33,192 nucleotides of DNA from UBA2022 sp964621555 (GCA_964621555.1 CAZUOO010000006.1:1-33192), one strand, 5' to 3'; counted from the first letter of the stretch, positions 19,434 through 29,539 are shown. Numbers and translations: made by a program. Notes: generated from the letters alone by a model not told the origin.

Positions 19434-21479
19434 ATGGCGATAACAATAAATTTTCCCTCTAGTCCAAATATAAATGATACTTACACTTTTGAAGGAAAAG
19501 TCTGAAAATTTAACGGACTTGGATGAGCCTTATTAGGACAAGAGGGAGTTCAAGGTATACAAGGACTTCAAGGACTTCAGGGATTAACAGGAGCTGGTTC
19601 TCAGGGTATTCAGGGAATACAGGGAATACAAGGTATTCAAGGAGCTGGTATTCAAGGCATCCAAGGCACCCAAGGCACCCAAGGAATACAGGGGGTTCAG
19701 GGAATTCAAGGTACACAAGGCATTCAAGGGACTCAAGGTAGGCAAGGTGCACAAGGCATTCAAGGTGATCAAGGATTGACTGGTGTTGGAACTCAAGGAA
19801 TACAAGGGATCCAAGGTACTCAAGGATTATCTGGAATAGGAACTCAGGGCACTCAGGGCACTCAAGGTATCCAAGGAATTCAAGGTCTTCAAGGAAGACA
19901 GGGTACTCAAGGATTACAAGGATTTAAAGGAGATCCTGGTGATGCAGTTCAACAAACTATTACGGATGTAGTAACTCTTGTAACTTTTAATGAAACTGTA
20001 GCAAGTGGAACAACTACGACAACAAATGCAAGAACAGTAACAGTACCATCTAATACTTATAAGTATGTATTAGCGAAAGCTGAATTAGGATTAATATATA
20101 CGGCAACTAACGGTCAGGACATGTCAATAACCTTTACTATGTCTTATGGGGGAGTTGTAAAAGAAACTATGCAATTAGTAGCATATGCATCTGGTAATGG
20201 TGATTATCATACTTTTTATAGTCCAATAAGTCATACAGAGGCATTTACAGCAGGAGGAGATATAACAATTGCTGTTACAGCTATTGATGCTGGTCAATGA
20301 GAAGTAAGAAGTTTGAAAATATATGGAGTAAAAGATCATACTTTTGGAATTGGTGCTACTGGTCCAATTGGGCCAACTGGTATTCAGGGAACTCAAGGTA
20401 TTCAAGGAACACAAGGTATACAAGGGGCACAAGGAACGCAAGGAGTACAAGGACTTCAAGGCAGACAAGGACTTCAGGGTATCCAAGGTATCCAAGGTTT
20501 AGATGGATTATATGCAGCGCAGGGGATTCAAGGACTCCAAGGTACTCAAGGTGTACAGGGTGTACAAGGTAGACAAGGTACCCAAGGTTTACAGGGAACT
20601 CAGGGCACACAAGGTATTCAAGGTCCACAAGCAGCCGCAGGATTATCAAATCCAATGACAACTTTGGGAGATACAATTTATGGAGCAGCTAGTGGAACAC
20701 CTACTAGACTTGCGGGTAATATTACTTCCATTAAAAATTATTTATCCCAAACAGGTGATGGTTCAGTAAGTGCAGCTCCTGCATGAAGTCCTATTGCAGG
20801 ATCAGAAGTAACTGGTGCAGCATTAACTAAAACTGACGATACTAATGTTACTCTTACTTTAGGAGGAACTCCAACTACAGCATTATTAAGAGCAGCCTCT
20901 ATTGCAGCAGGTTGAACTGGACAATTAGCAGTAGGAAGAGGAGGAACAGGAGCAGCTACAATAACAGGTATATTAGTAGGTAATGGGACAAGTGCTATTA
21001 CAGGAGTAGCAGGAACAGCAAGTCAATTATTAAGAAGAAATGCTGGTAATACCGCTTATGAATTTTTTACTCCTACTTATTTAACAAGCAATCAAAGTAT
21101 TACTTTGTCTGGAGCTGTTACAGGATCAGGAACTACTGCAATTACTACTACCCTTGCTAATACTATAGTAGCATATGGTAATTTAGCAACTACTTTAACT
21201 AGTAGACAGACTGTAGGAGCATCTGATATTGATTGAAGTTTAGGAGGAGTTTACACTAAAACAATTACTGAAACTACTACATTTACTTTTAGTAATTTAC
21301 AATTGAATAGAACGATAACTCTTATACTTACTGGAAATTTCACTGTTAATTTACCTGTATATTGTAAAAAGATAAGTGGAACGTATGATGGAACAATAGC
21401 TAATTATATACAATTCCACTGTACAAATTCAACAGGGGGATCAGAAGAAGTTTGATATGTAATAAGTAAAGCAATGTAA
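19434..21479 (+). CDS. collagen-like fibre protein 2 (681 aa; seven TGA = Trp, no TGG)
   Basis: 681 residues in one phase. A short start domain (residues 1-34) has K-V-W-K-F-N-G-L-G-W, with both Trp TGA. A Gly-x-Gln block follows (19536-19941), then a beta-sandwich knob (about 19945-20345) ending near Q-W-E-V-R-S-L-K-I. A second Gly-x-Gln block (20346-20643) contains L-D-G-L-Y-A-A-Q-G, shared with the giant fibre. The C-terminal 280 residues contain phage-fibre motifs (M-T-T-L-G-D-T-I-Y-G, G-R-G-G-T-G, Y-E-F-F-T-P) and end in a beta-rich domain. The A-x-G-R-G-G-T-G segment is common in tail-fibre shafts. It is probably a receptor-binding fibre of the same virion as the giant protein; no catalytic site seen. 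Confidence 0.88.
19536..19941 (+). repeat. collagen-like block, fibre 2, first
   Basis: About 135 residues of Gly-x-Gln triplets with G-T-Q and G-I-Q most common, with occasional breaks of the type G-A/V/I-G-T/S-Q. Confidence 0.9.
20346..20643 (+). repeat. collagen-like block, fibre 2, second
   Basis: About 99 residues of Gly-x-Gln triplets, including L-D-G-L-Y-A-A-Q-G near 20500, which closely matches units in the giant fibre near 12200. Confidence 0.9.
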
Positions 21480-21480
21480 T

Positions 21481-22557
21481 ATGATATTAGGAAAATTAAT
21501 AGGATATGATTCTCAACAACTTTCTGGACTAGATGCAAAATATCAATATATTCCAGATGATTATAATGGACTTTTTTATTATTCTCATAATTATGGAGTT
21601 AGTTGAAGTAGTTACTTTTTTCAAAATTTATGAAATAGAAATAATATATACTGTTCTCCTACTGGACAATATGTTTATGTAAGTGTTCCTAGTGATAACG
21701 GTATTTATCGTTCTGCTGATTATGGATTAAATTTTTCTTTTATTTCTATACCTGGAACTATATCAAAGCTTGTTACATCAAAATCGGGACAATATGTAAG
21801 TATAGTAGTTTCTTCTGGTGGTAGTTTATATGTATCTTCAAACTATGGAGCTTCTTTTACTGATAAAGCTATAGAATCTAATTGGCAAAATATAACAATG
21901 AGTCATAGTGGACAGTATCAAGTAGCTTTAGGATACAGTGGAACTATAATGGCAAGAAGATCCACTGATTATGGAGATACATGATTAACTTGTAGTGGTA
22001 CAAATATGAATTTATTTCGCAACAGTGTTTGTTCAGCAGACGGTTCTATAGTTTTAGCCGTAAGAGATAATAGCGGCACTCCTACAAATCCTCAGTTATC
22101 TACCAACTATGGACAAAACTTTACACAAATTACTTCAATAAGTACTTTATTATCTGTTCAAGGAATATCAATGTCTTATAGTGGACAATATATGACATTA
22201 TCAAGTACTTCCGGAGTTGGATATATAAGTGAAAATAGTGGAGTAAGTTGAAGTTCCCCAGTCAACTTTCATTCAGCTTTACTTTCTGGAGATGGGCAAT
22301 ACATGTTTGGGTATAATACATTAACTCCAAGTACAGTCATTTCACAAAATTATCTAGGAAGTTTTAACACTTCTGGAGCAATTCCAGGAAGTGGTACTAT
22401 ATGAAGCAGATATATAACCGATAGGGGATGAATGATTTTAGCTAGAGGAGATTTGTATTACATAAGTACCGATCAAGGAAATTCTTTTTCTACTGTTGAA
22501 CAATTTTCAGGAGCATGAATAAGAACATTAGCCATAAATAAATATACTGAAGATTAA
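21481..22557 (+). CDS. BNR/Asp-box-type beta-propeller adhesin (358 aa; seven TGA = Trp)
   Basis: 358 residues. Seven Asp-box-like motifs of the form S-x-[ND]-x-G-x-[ST]-[WF] recur about every 40-60 residues: S-H-N-Y-G-V-S-W, S-A-D-Y-G-L-N-F, S-S-N-Y-G-A-S-F, S-T-D-Y-G-D-T-W, S-T-N-Y-G-Q-N-F, S-E-N-S-G-V-S-W and S-T-D-Q-G-N-S-F. They alternate with S-x-[ST]-G-Q-Y strands, five or six times. This is the layout of BNR/sialidase-type propellers, which in phages often form carbohydrate-binding fibre tips. The catalytic Arg triad of sialidases was not identified, so binding is more likely than cleavage. The next gene starts in its stop (TAATG). Only one Trp is TGG. Confidence 0.8.
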
Positions 22558-23231
22558 TGAAAGCAAGAATAGAAAATAATACAATTAGATTATATAGTAC
22601 ATTACCACAAGACTTCGAAAATATCTTAAATTTTAGAAATGCTGATGAAACAACGATAAAATCTAAAGGTTTTTATGATGTAATAATGCCTGTATATAAT
22701 CCAGAAACTCAGATAATAGGTGAAATTTATTTTGATCCAATTTTGGAGATATTTACTTATCCAATAACAAATAAAACTCCTGAACAAATTGAACAGGAAT
22801 ATATTAATAGGATAAATATACAAGCAGATGCTATATTTAATCAAGTGAATCCTCAGCTATTAAAAAAATTACTTTCAGATAAACTTACTATTTTACAAGA
22901 AGAAGAAGCTATAGAGTTTCGTACTATGTTTCCTCCATTTAAAATTGGAATTGCAGTAACTTTAGGAGAGAAACTTTATTATGCAGGGAATGATAAATTG
23001 TATGAGGTATTACAATCACATACAACTCAAGCAGATTGACTTCCTGATTTAGTTCCCGCATTATTTAGAGAGATTGCACCGCCCGGAGTAATTCCACAAT
23101 GAGTACAGCCAACAGGAGCACACGATGATTATAATATAGGAGATAAAGTAATTCATAATACATTTACTTGGGAAAGTAGTGTAGCAAATAATGTCTGAGA
23201 ACCAGGAGTTTATGGGTGAACTCAACTTTAA
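22557..23231 (+). CDS. fibre-associated protein with C-terminal CBM5/12-like (chitin-binding-like) domain
   Basis: 224 residues with four TGA = Trp (23037-23039 first) and one TGG. Residues 1-155 contain a strand-rich start (I-R-L-Y-S-T-L-P) and a long helical segment (T-P-E-Q-I-E-Q-E-Y), reminiscent of fibre assembly or attachment proteins. Residues about 178-224 match the CBM5/12-type pattern widespread in phage tail proteins: P-Q-W-V-Q-P-T-G, D-Y-N-I-G-D-K-V, then T-W-E-S, N-V-W-E-P-G and Y-G-W-T. Under the standard code the whole C-terminal domain would be lost. It probably binds polysaccharide at the host surface or decorates the fibre. Confidence 0.8.
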
Positions 23232-23250
23232 ATAATAACAATAAACTAAT

Positions 23251-25557
23251 ATGACTACAAGAGCAAGAAAATTTAATATAATCGTTCCTCAAGGTGCTAC
23301 TGGTATACAAGGTATTCAAGGAGTTAAAGGAAATGATGGAACTTCTGTAAATATAAAAGGAGAGGTAGCCCTTGAATCTGACTTATCTACTATAATAAGC
23401 CCAGATCCAGGAGATGGTTATATAGTAACTGCTACTGGTCATCTTTGAGTATGAAGTGGTTCAGCATGAGTAGATGCTGGAGAAATTAGAGGTCCAGAAG
23501 GACTTCAGGGTATTCAAGGTATCCAAGGTATCCAAGGTATACAAGGACTTGGAGGTTCTCAAGGAACTCAAGGTATTCAAGGACTACTAGGTTTTCAGGG
23601 AGTACAAGGTATTCAAGGAGTGCAGGGATCTGGAGGAACACAGGGTATTCAGGGGCTACAGGGAATTCAAGGAGCCCAAGGAACAATAGGAAATCAAGGA
23701 ACGATTGGTACTCAAGGCATTCAAGGTTTACAAGGAATTCAGGGAATTCAGGGAATTCAGGGTCGTCAAGGTTTACAAGGAACTTTAGGAACTCAAGGTG
23801 CTACAGGAACTCAAGGGATACAAGGTATTCAGGGCATTCAAGGATTACAAGGTATACAAGGATTACAAGGTATACAAGGATTTCAGGGCATACAGGGAAT
23901 TGTAGGACAAGATGGAACCTCTGTAAATATAGTGGGTTCTGTATCTACTTTTTCTGCTTTACCTAATAGTGGTATGGTAGATGGAGATACTTGAGTAGTA
24001 GAAGATACAGGAATATTATATTTATGGTCAGAGTCACAAAGTCAATGAATTGATTTAGGACCTCTTAGAGGGCCAGATGGATTACAAGGTATACAAGGCA
24101 TACAAGGAATACAAGGTTTATCTGGAACTCAAGGTACTATAGGTATTCAAGGCATCCAAGGTATGCAAGGAGTCCAAGGTAGACAAGGTACAATTGGTAG
24201 TCAGGGAACTCAGGGACTTTTAGGAAATCAAGGTATACAAGGTATACAAGGTATTATAGGAAATACTGGGAACACGGGGAATACAGGAAGTCAAGGTATA
24301 CAAGGTATACAAGGTATTATAGGTAATACAGGAAATACTGGAAGTCAAGGAACTCAAGGTATTACCGGAAATACTGGAAATACTGGAAGTCAAGGAATTC
24401 AAGGTATACAAGGTATTATAGGAAGCCAAGGTACACAAGGTACACAAGGTACTCAAGGTATTATTGGAAATACTGGTAATACAGGAAATACTGGTAGTCA
24501 AGGCATACAAGGTACACAAGGATTATTGGGTAATCAAGGTACTCAAGGAAGACAAGGAACTACAGGTTCTACAGGTTCTGCAGGAGAGATAGGAATTCAA
24601 GGGACCCAAGGAATTCAAGGCTTATTAGGTAATCAAGGATCTACAGGAAGTCAAGGTACCACGGGAAGTCAAGGAACTACTGGTGTTCAGGGTATACAAG
24701 GTCATCAAGGTACAATAGGTAGTCAAGGTACTACAGGTAGTCAAGGCATCCAGGGTAGACAAGGAACTATTGGAAATCAAGGTACTACTGGTATTCAAGG
24801 TATTCAAGGTGTCCAGGGCCATCAAGGAACAACAGGTAGTCAAGGAACAACTGGTACAGGTGTACAAGGAACACAGGGTATAACAGGGGCTGGAACCCAG
24901 GGTATTCAAGGATTGCAAGGTTTAACAGGAACAGGTATACAAGGTTCTACAGGAGATAGTTTTTGAACTTTAAATGGAGGTACTATATATAGAAACAGTA
25001 ATGTATCCATAGGTACTTTAACAACGGCTAGATCATTATTAAGTTTAACTGGAGCTATAAGTATGGAAGTTGATCCTTGAATAGGATTTAATATGCACTA
25101 TGCTTCAGGAGATTGAAGATATAGTTTAACTAATCCAGCAACCAGGCTTAAACAAGAAGGTACTTATTTTCAAATAGCTTTATCTCCAAGCGGAACAGCT
25201 GGAAACGCAGTTACCCCTACTTATATAGTAGATTTTGATAATACTAATGGTAACGTAAGAGCAACCAATTTTGTATTAAGTTCTGCAAAAGAACTTAAAA
25301 GTGGAATACAATCAATAAAAGATCTTTCTAAATTTGATAAAGTAAATATTATAGAATATAAATATATATCAGATTTATCTAAAAGAACTAGATATGGTGT
25401 AATTGCAGAAGATTTAGAAACTGTTGCTCCGGAAATTGTATATGGGACAGGAGAAAATAAAACTGTTGGTTATATAGATTTATTAATGGCTAAAATAGCT
25501 AGATTAGAAGAAAGACTAAAAATATTGGAGGACAAAGTTAATGGCGAGAGTACCTAA
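23251..25557 (+). CDS. collagen-like fibre 3 with C-terminal S74 intramolecular chaperone (768 aa; eight TGA = Trp)
   Basis: 768 residues. A short N-terminus leads to a small knob (N-D-G-T-S-V, G-D-G-Y-I-V, W-V-W) nearly the same as one in the giant fibre, then Gly-x-Gln (23492-23910), a second such knob, and a long collagen-like block with G-N-T-G units (24070-24957). After a beta domain, residues about 677-765 form a peptidase S74 domain: S-A-K-E-L-K with Ser678 and Lys683 at the expected dyad positions, Y-G-V-I-A-E-D-L, A-P-E-I-V and V-G-Y-I-D-L, then a helical end. S74 domains help fibres trimerise and then cut themselves off. The usual Asp after the Ser is Ala here. It overlaps the next gene by 17 bases. 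Confidence 0.9.
24070..24957 (+). repeat. long collagen-like block with G-N-T-G units, fibre 3
   Basis: About 296 residues of Gly-x-x triplets. Unlike the other blocks, it mixes G-I-Q with G-N-T, G-T-T and G-S-Q; G-N-T-G-N-T-G-S-Q recurs several times between about 24250 and 24510. An earlier Gly-x-Gln block lies at 23492-23910. Confidence 0.9.
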
Positions 25558-26452
25558 TACTACTACATTTAATTTACAAGATGTCATTGATATAGTCAAT
25601 CCAAATAGTCCTGGGCAACCTAAGATACAAAGGCTTTATAAAAGCGCTTTTGCTGTAGATGCTTATGTAACTTGCAATGGTTATGGATATACAATGTATT
25701 GAAATAATGATGCTGAAACTACAGTATGAGATTTTGTTTCTAGTTATGGAAGTAGTTTTGGAAGTGTGACAGTTACTTACAATAGTGATTATCTTATTTT
25801 TACAGGATTTATCGGAGATGATTATGTAGATGCCTGAACAGATGATTACACTAGTTATGTAACTACAGAGCAAGAAGCTGTATCTCCATCTTATTTACCG
25901 GATTTATCATCTTGTTTTACTTATGCTAATTCTGGATATTTTGATGCTACTTATTCTGGAAATAAAAATGCTTTATATAATTTTAGAAATTATGGAATAG
26001 GAACTAGTAATACTACTTTTTATTTTACTCCTGATTATAGATTAAATTTATCAGGTCCTCAACAAAATATGTCTGTTCAATTTGGGCAAGGAACTCAGGT
26101 TTGAATTTTTAAAACTGACAGTAGTTTAATTAATAATTCTTCTTGAGGATCCGGAAACATTAGAGTTAGAGCATATATGTATTCAAATAGTATAGTGTTT
26201 AGTATACTTAGTGTAAAGGTTATTAGATATAATAGTAGTTTGCAAGTACAACAAGAATTTACTGGTAGTGGGTATACTGGACAAAGTGCATATAACATTG
26301 ATAGAACTATTTCTTGTCCTTTTACATCTGGAAGTACAACTGATAGGTTAGGAATAATAATTACTACAAGTACTACAACAACTACAACTCTTAATATATG
26401 GACAGGAACATCATCAAGTTCTTTGATAACAACTTTCATCACAACAAATTAA
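25541..26452 (+). CDS. phage tail protein with L-Q-D-V...N-F-R-N-Y-G signature
   Basis: 303 residues with five TGA = Trp and one TGG. The start, A-R-V-P-N-T-T-T-F-N-L-Q-D-V-I, and a later L-x-x-C-F with N-F-R-N-Y-G near residue 150, are a pattern I recall from small tail proteins of Bacteroides phages. Here about 80 residues, with Trp- and Tyr-rich strands, sit between the two halves and look like an inserted domain. The C-terminal 150 residues are beta-rich with a Thr-rich run (T-T-S-T-T-T-T-T-T). It overlaps the S74 fibre gene by 17 bases. Probably a tail tip or fibre-attachment protein; function inferred from family resemblance and place. Confidence 0.75.
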
Positions 26453-26456
26453 CAAC

Positions 26457-26711
26457 ATGCAAATACAGCAAATACAGCAAATAAACAATACTTTATCTAA
26501 AGGATGAAAGAAAACAGAAGGATTCAAAACTCCTACTGCGACAGTAATATGACTTATATTAAGATTAGTAGATTATAAATTTCCAGACGTACTTGATACT
26601 CAAACTCAAGTACTTATACTAGATATAGCTACAGCAATAGCTGCCTTAGGAATAGGCGATAAATTATGAAGATGAATTAGAGACAAATTTAAAAAAGAAA
26701 AGAATGGATAG
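26457..26711 (+). CDS. small protein, holin-like candidate (four TGA = Trp, TAG stop)
   Basis: 84 residues; found only when TGA is Trp, since all four Trp (K-G-W, V-I-W, L-W, R-W) are TGA. It begins with a thrice-repeated Q-I-Q-Q-like stretch. It then has two hydrophobic stretches separated by a polar turn (V-I-W-L-I-L-R-L-V and V-L-I-L-D-I-A-T-A-I-A-A-L-G-I) and ends with a basic tail (R-D-K-F-K-K-E-K). A two-segment hydrophobic protein with a basic end fits a small holin or a tail-associated membrane protein, but the segments are short for transmembrane helices. It stops at TAG 26709-26711, inside the next gene's start. Confidence 0.6.
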
Positions 26712-27081
26712 AAAAGGAATTTTTAAACCAGAACATGAAGAATTTTTAGCGGAAGTGTTAGATAAATTCTTTGTATTTAAAAATCCAATTATAGAGAAGT
26801 TTGATAAAACTTTCTTTAAAATATTGGTACAATCTGCGGATAATCAAGGATTAGATAGATTAAATGCGGAATGGAAAGCAGATATTATTCCATTAGTAGA
26901 TGCAGGAATGGCTCTTAAAGTAGAAGAAGTTAGAAGACTTTCAGTAGACCTGTTAAACAAAAGAATAGATATACCTAAAGTAGATGAAGAAACAGAACTT
27001 ATGGTATTTGATGCCTTCACAAGATTTATAGTAGCAGCTATTGATTGGTATGTACAAAAAAGAATACAAGACGGTAAATAA
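26704..27081 (+). CDS. small conserved helical protein
   Basis: 125 residues, mostly helical, starting K-G-I-F-K-P-E-H-E-E-F-L-A-E-V-L-D. From memory, Bacteroides phages encode similar short proteins near lysis and tail genes, with the same G-I-x-x-P-E-x-E-x-x-L start. No enzymatic motif. It overlaps the holin-like gene by 8 bases and is followed directly by a strong hairpin. Both Trp are TGG, in contrast to the upstream neighbour. Function unknown. Confidence 0.75.
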   Translation: MDRKGIFKPEHEEFLAEVLDKFFVFKNPIIEKFDKTFFKILVQSADNQGLDRLNAEWKADIIPLVDAGMALKVEEVRRLSVDLLNKRIDIPKVDEETELMVFDAFTRFIVAAIDWYVQKRIQDGK

Positions 27082-27084
27082 CAA

Positions 27085-27118
27085 AAATAGGTAGAGAAAT
27101 CTACCTATTTATAATTTT
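27085..27118 (+). terminator. hairpin terminator at end of adhesion cluster
   Basis: Perfect 11-base stem (27085-27095 with 27100-27110) closed by a GAAA tetraloop, followed by TATAATTTT. An A-run upstream could also serve the opposite strand. It begins 4 bases after the stop of the previous gene and ends about 19 bases before the next ATG. Confidence 0.75.
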
Positions 27119-27128
27119 AAATAAGAAA

Positions 27129-27599
27129 ATGAATATGAATAAAAAAGAAATACTTGAATTAAACTTAATTTTACTTGATCTTAAAAAAATAGGATCTACT
27201 AAATTTAAATACTTGGTTATTAGAAATATTGAAATCATAAAATCCCATGTAACTAATTTAACTGAATTAGATAAGAAGAATAAATTGCTATTAAAAGAAT
27301 TTGAAGAAGAAAGAAATGAACTTATTTCTAAAATTGGTAGAAAAGAAGATAATAGAGTATTTATAGATGTTAATGATGAGGAAATGTTTAAAACTTTCAA
27401 TGAAGAATTAGTAAGAATTGCAGATAAACATAAGGATTCTTTAACTAAATATGAAGAGCAGTTCTTAATACTTAAGTCTATTTTAGAAGAAGAAGTAGAA
27501 GAAATAGAATTTAAAAGAATACCAATAGAAGAATTTCCAGAAGAAGGAATCTCTTCAGAACACATAGAATTTTTAAATAAGTATAATATAATTAACTAA
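27129..27599 (+). CDS. coiled-coil protein, possibly DUF1617-like
   Basis: 156 residues, Lys/Glu-rich and almost wholly helical: a heptad-like region at residues 10-70 and another at 85-130, then a short end with P-I-E-E-F-P...I-E-F-L-N-K. The layout (helix pair, E-I-E-F and a C-terminal small motif) resembles DUF1617 proteins of siphophage tail regions, but I cannot confirm it. It contains no Trp. Its TAA overlaps the next ATG (TAATG), linking it to the large tail protein. It sits just after a hairpin terminator, so it may be expressed by readthrough. Role unknown. Confidence 0.75.
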   Translation: MNMNKKEILELNLILLDLKKIGSTKFKYLVIRNIEIIKSHVTNLTELDKKNKLLLKEFEEERNELISKIGRKEDNRVFIDVNDEEMFKTFNEELVRIADKHKDSLTKYEEQFLILKSILEEEVEEIEFKRIPIEEFPEEGISSEHIEFLNKYNIIN

Positions 27600-29539
27600 T
27601 GGCAGCTATAATACCTCCATCAGATAATACTCTTTATAGAATTGGTCAGAAGGTAACATTTCTTTCAGAATTATCTTCTGAAACAGTTTGAAGTTTAGAT
27701 CCAGTAAATTTAGTTACTACTAATAATATAGCAGTAATAGAATCTTCTGGAACTACAACTATAGAAGGAACTGACTACGACTATTGTCTACTCAGATTTA
27801 TAGATACAGGAGAGTTTTATATAAGAGTAACAAATATAACTGGTTCTGCGTCATTTACTCAAACTATTTTTGGAATAGATGTATTATGAGCAGGAGCAAA
27901 GACTACTATATGAAGTACTGATGTAGGTAGAATATGTAGAGGTCGTACAATTAATTTTGATATACAACAAATAAATAAATGATCTTTATTTAAGCCTGTA
28001 AGAAGTGCAGAAAAAGATTTAGGAGTAAGAGATATATGAGCAGATGTACATTTATTTAAAAGAAATGGAGCGGGACTTGCAATAATAAAGTGAGATTCTA
28101 CTTATTCAACTATGCCTTTCTACTCATTTTTATATAGTTTATCTTTGCCAAGTAATGGTTCTTGGAACTATCAAAATGCAAGAGGAATCACAGATCAAAG
28201 AAAAGAATATTTAAGACTTGGGGATTTTAGAGGATATACAGAGAAGTATAATAGAAGTGCTTTTTCTGGAATATTAAATTCCCCGACTATTTATAGAAAG
28301 GAAATTTCAGGAACCTTCAATAAGGAAAATTGAGACAGTTACAGCCTTGAAAATAATGATGTACCTTCCAGTATGTTATTGTCAGATATTTGGCTTGGTG
28401 AGTCTGAAAACACCAGTTTAGGGGAAGCATATTTAATGGTTTATGTTCGACATCCAATTAGTAATAGACATTTTTTTAAAAGACTTATAAAACTGTCTGA
28501 GCAAGAAAATGGAAGTTTTACAGTACAAACACCTCTAGATGAATTATTTTCAACTGTATTTACATCAAATACTTTTTTTGAAGATAAGGGACTAGTAGAA
28601 AGATTTTATTTTATAGGAACAGAAGTAGTAAATAACGATAATTGAATAGAAGTTACAGGTACAAACGGAACAGAACATGCGGTTTATTATCCGCCTAGTA
28701 CAGTGATGAGATCACAAAGACATTTAGCTAATGTATTTAAAGAAGCATTAGCTGTACCAGTAACTACATCTCAAAAGAACTATGTTGCTTCTTCTAATAT
28801 AATATATTATACAGAAATTCCTGTAAACGTTACAAATGAATATTCTATAGCTAGAAATATATATTTGGACGCAATGGATGGAAATACTAAAAGGTTTTCC
28901 TACTTTAAAAGGCATTCTCCTTTAGAAACTAACTCTTCCGTAATAAAAAATGTTCTTAATAATGTTAATTATTCTATAGACTATAAAAATTCTTTTAGAT
29001 ATGATGTTTTATATGTAGAGTTAGACTCCCCTTATGTTTTTAATAATTGATTTAGACCTACTTTAGAATATAAAGATAAAATATCTGTAAACTTAAAAAC
29101 AGTATTAGCAGAAGTATCAGAAGCAGATTGATATGCAACTCCTATAAGTATTACTTTGAAAGAAGAAATTATATACATAAATTTTTACAATCAAATAGGA
29201 AGTAATAAGATAATAGAGATAGAGTTTCTAAATTCTAAAAATGTAAAAAAATTAACTTTGGCTCCAGGAGAATCTGGAAGATTACAAGATTTAGATAATA
29301 ACTTATATACACTAAGAAATTTATCTAGTTATGGTGTAAAAATCAGTACACTAGAAAAAGATCCTATTAATCAGGCACAAACAATGACAATAGAAGATAA
29401 TTCAGAGGAAAGGCTTTCAGGTACATATGAAATACAAGATGAGGTATATATTAATGCTTCTTTTGTTACTGATTTAGGTAATGGGTATTTCGATAATGAC
29501 ATAACTCCACTAGATGTATATATAACAATTAATTTTTAA
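27599..29539 (+). CDS. large structural tail protein (646 aa; ten TGA = Trp)
   Basis: 646 residues in one phase; ten of twelve Trp codons are TGA, so the standard code leaves only fragments of about 70-125 residues. The N-terminal part has Ig-like strand patterns (F-L-S-E-L-S-S-E-T-V-W, T-G-E-F-Y-I-R-V-T-N). The middle has Y-x-x-R-S-A-F-S-G and an L-M-V-Y-V-R-H-P segment, and the C-terminal 130 residues are beta-rich. No enzyme site was seen. Place (between the adhesion cluster and the scaffold/MCP) and composition suggest a tail tube, tail-tip or stabilising protein. It is the last gene before a promoter-like gap. Confidence 0.75.

Noticed and set aside
12054..24957. CRISPR array or tandem DNA satellite
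   Set aside because: The repeats are in codon phase, vary synonymously, have no spacer-repeat layout, and encode Gly-x-x protein rods.
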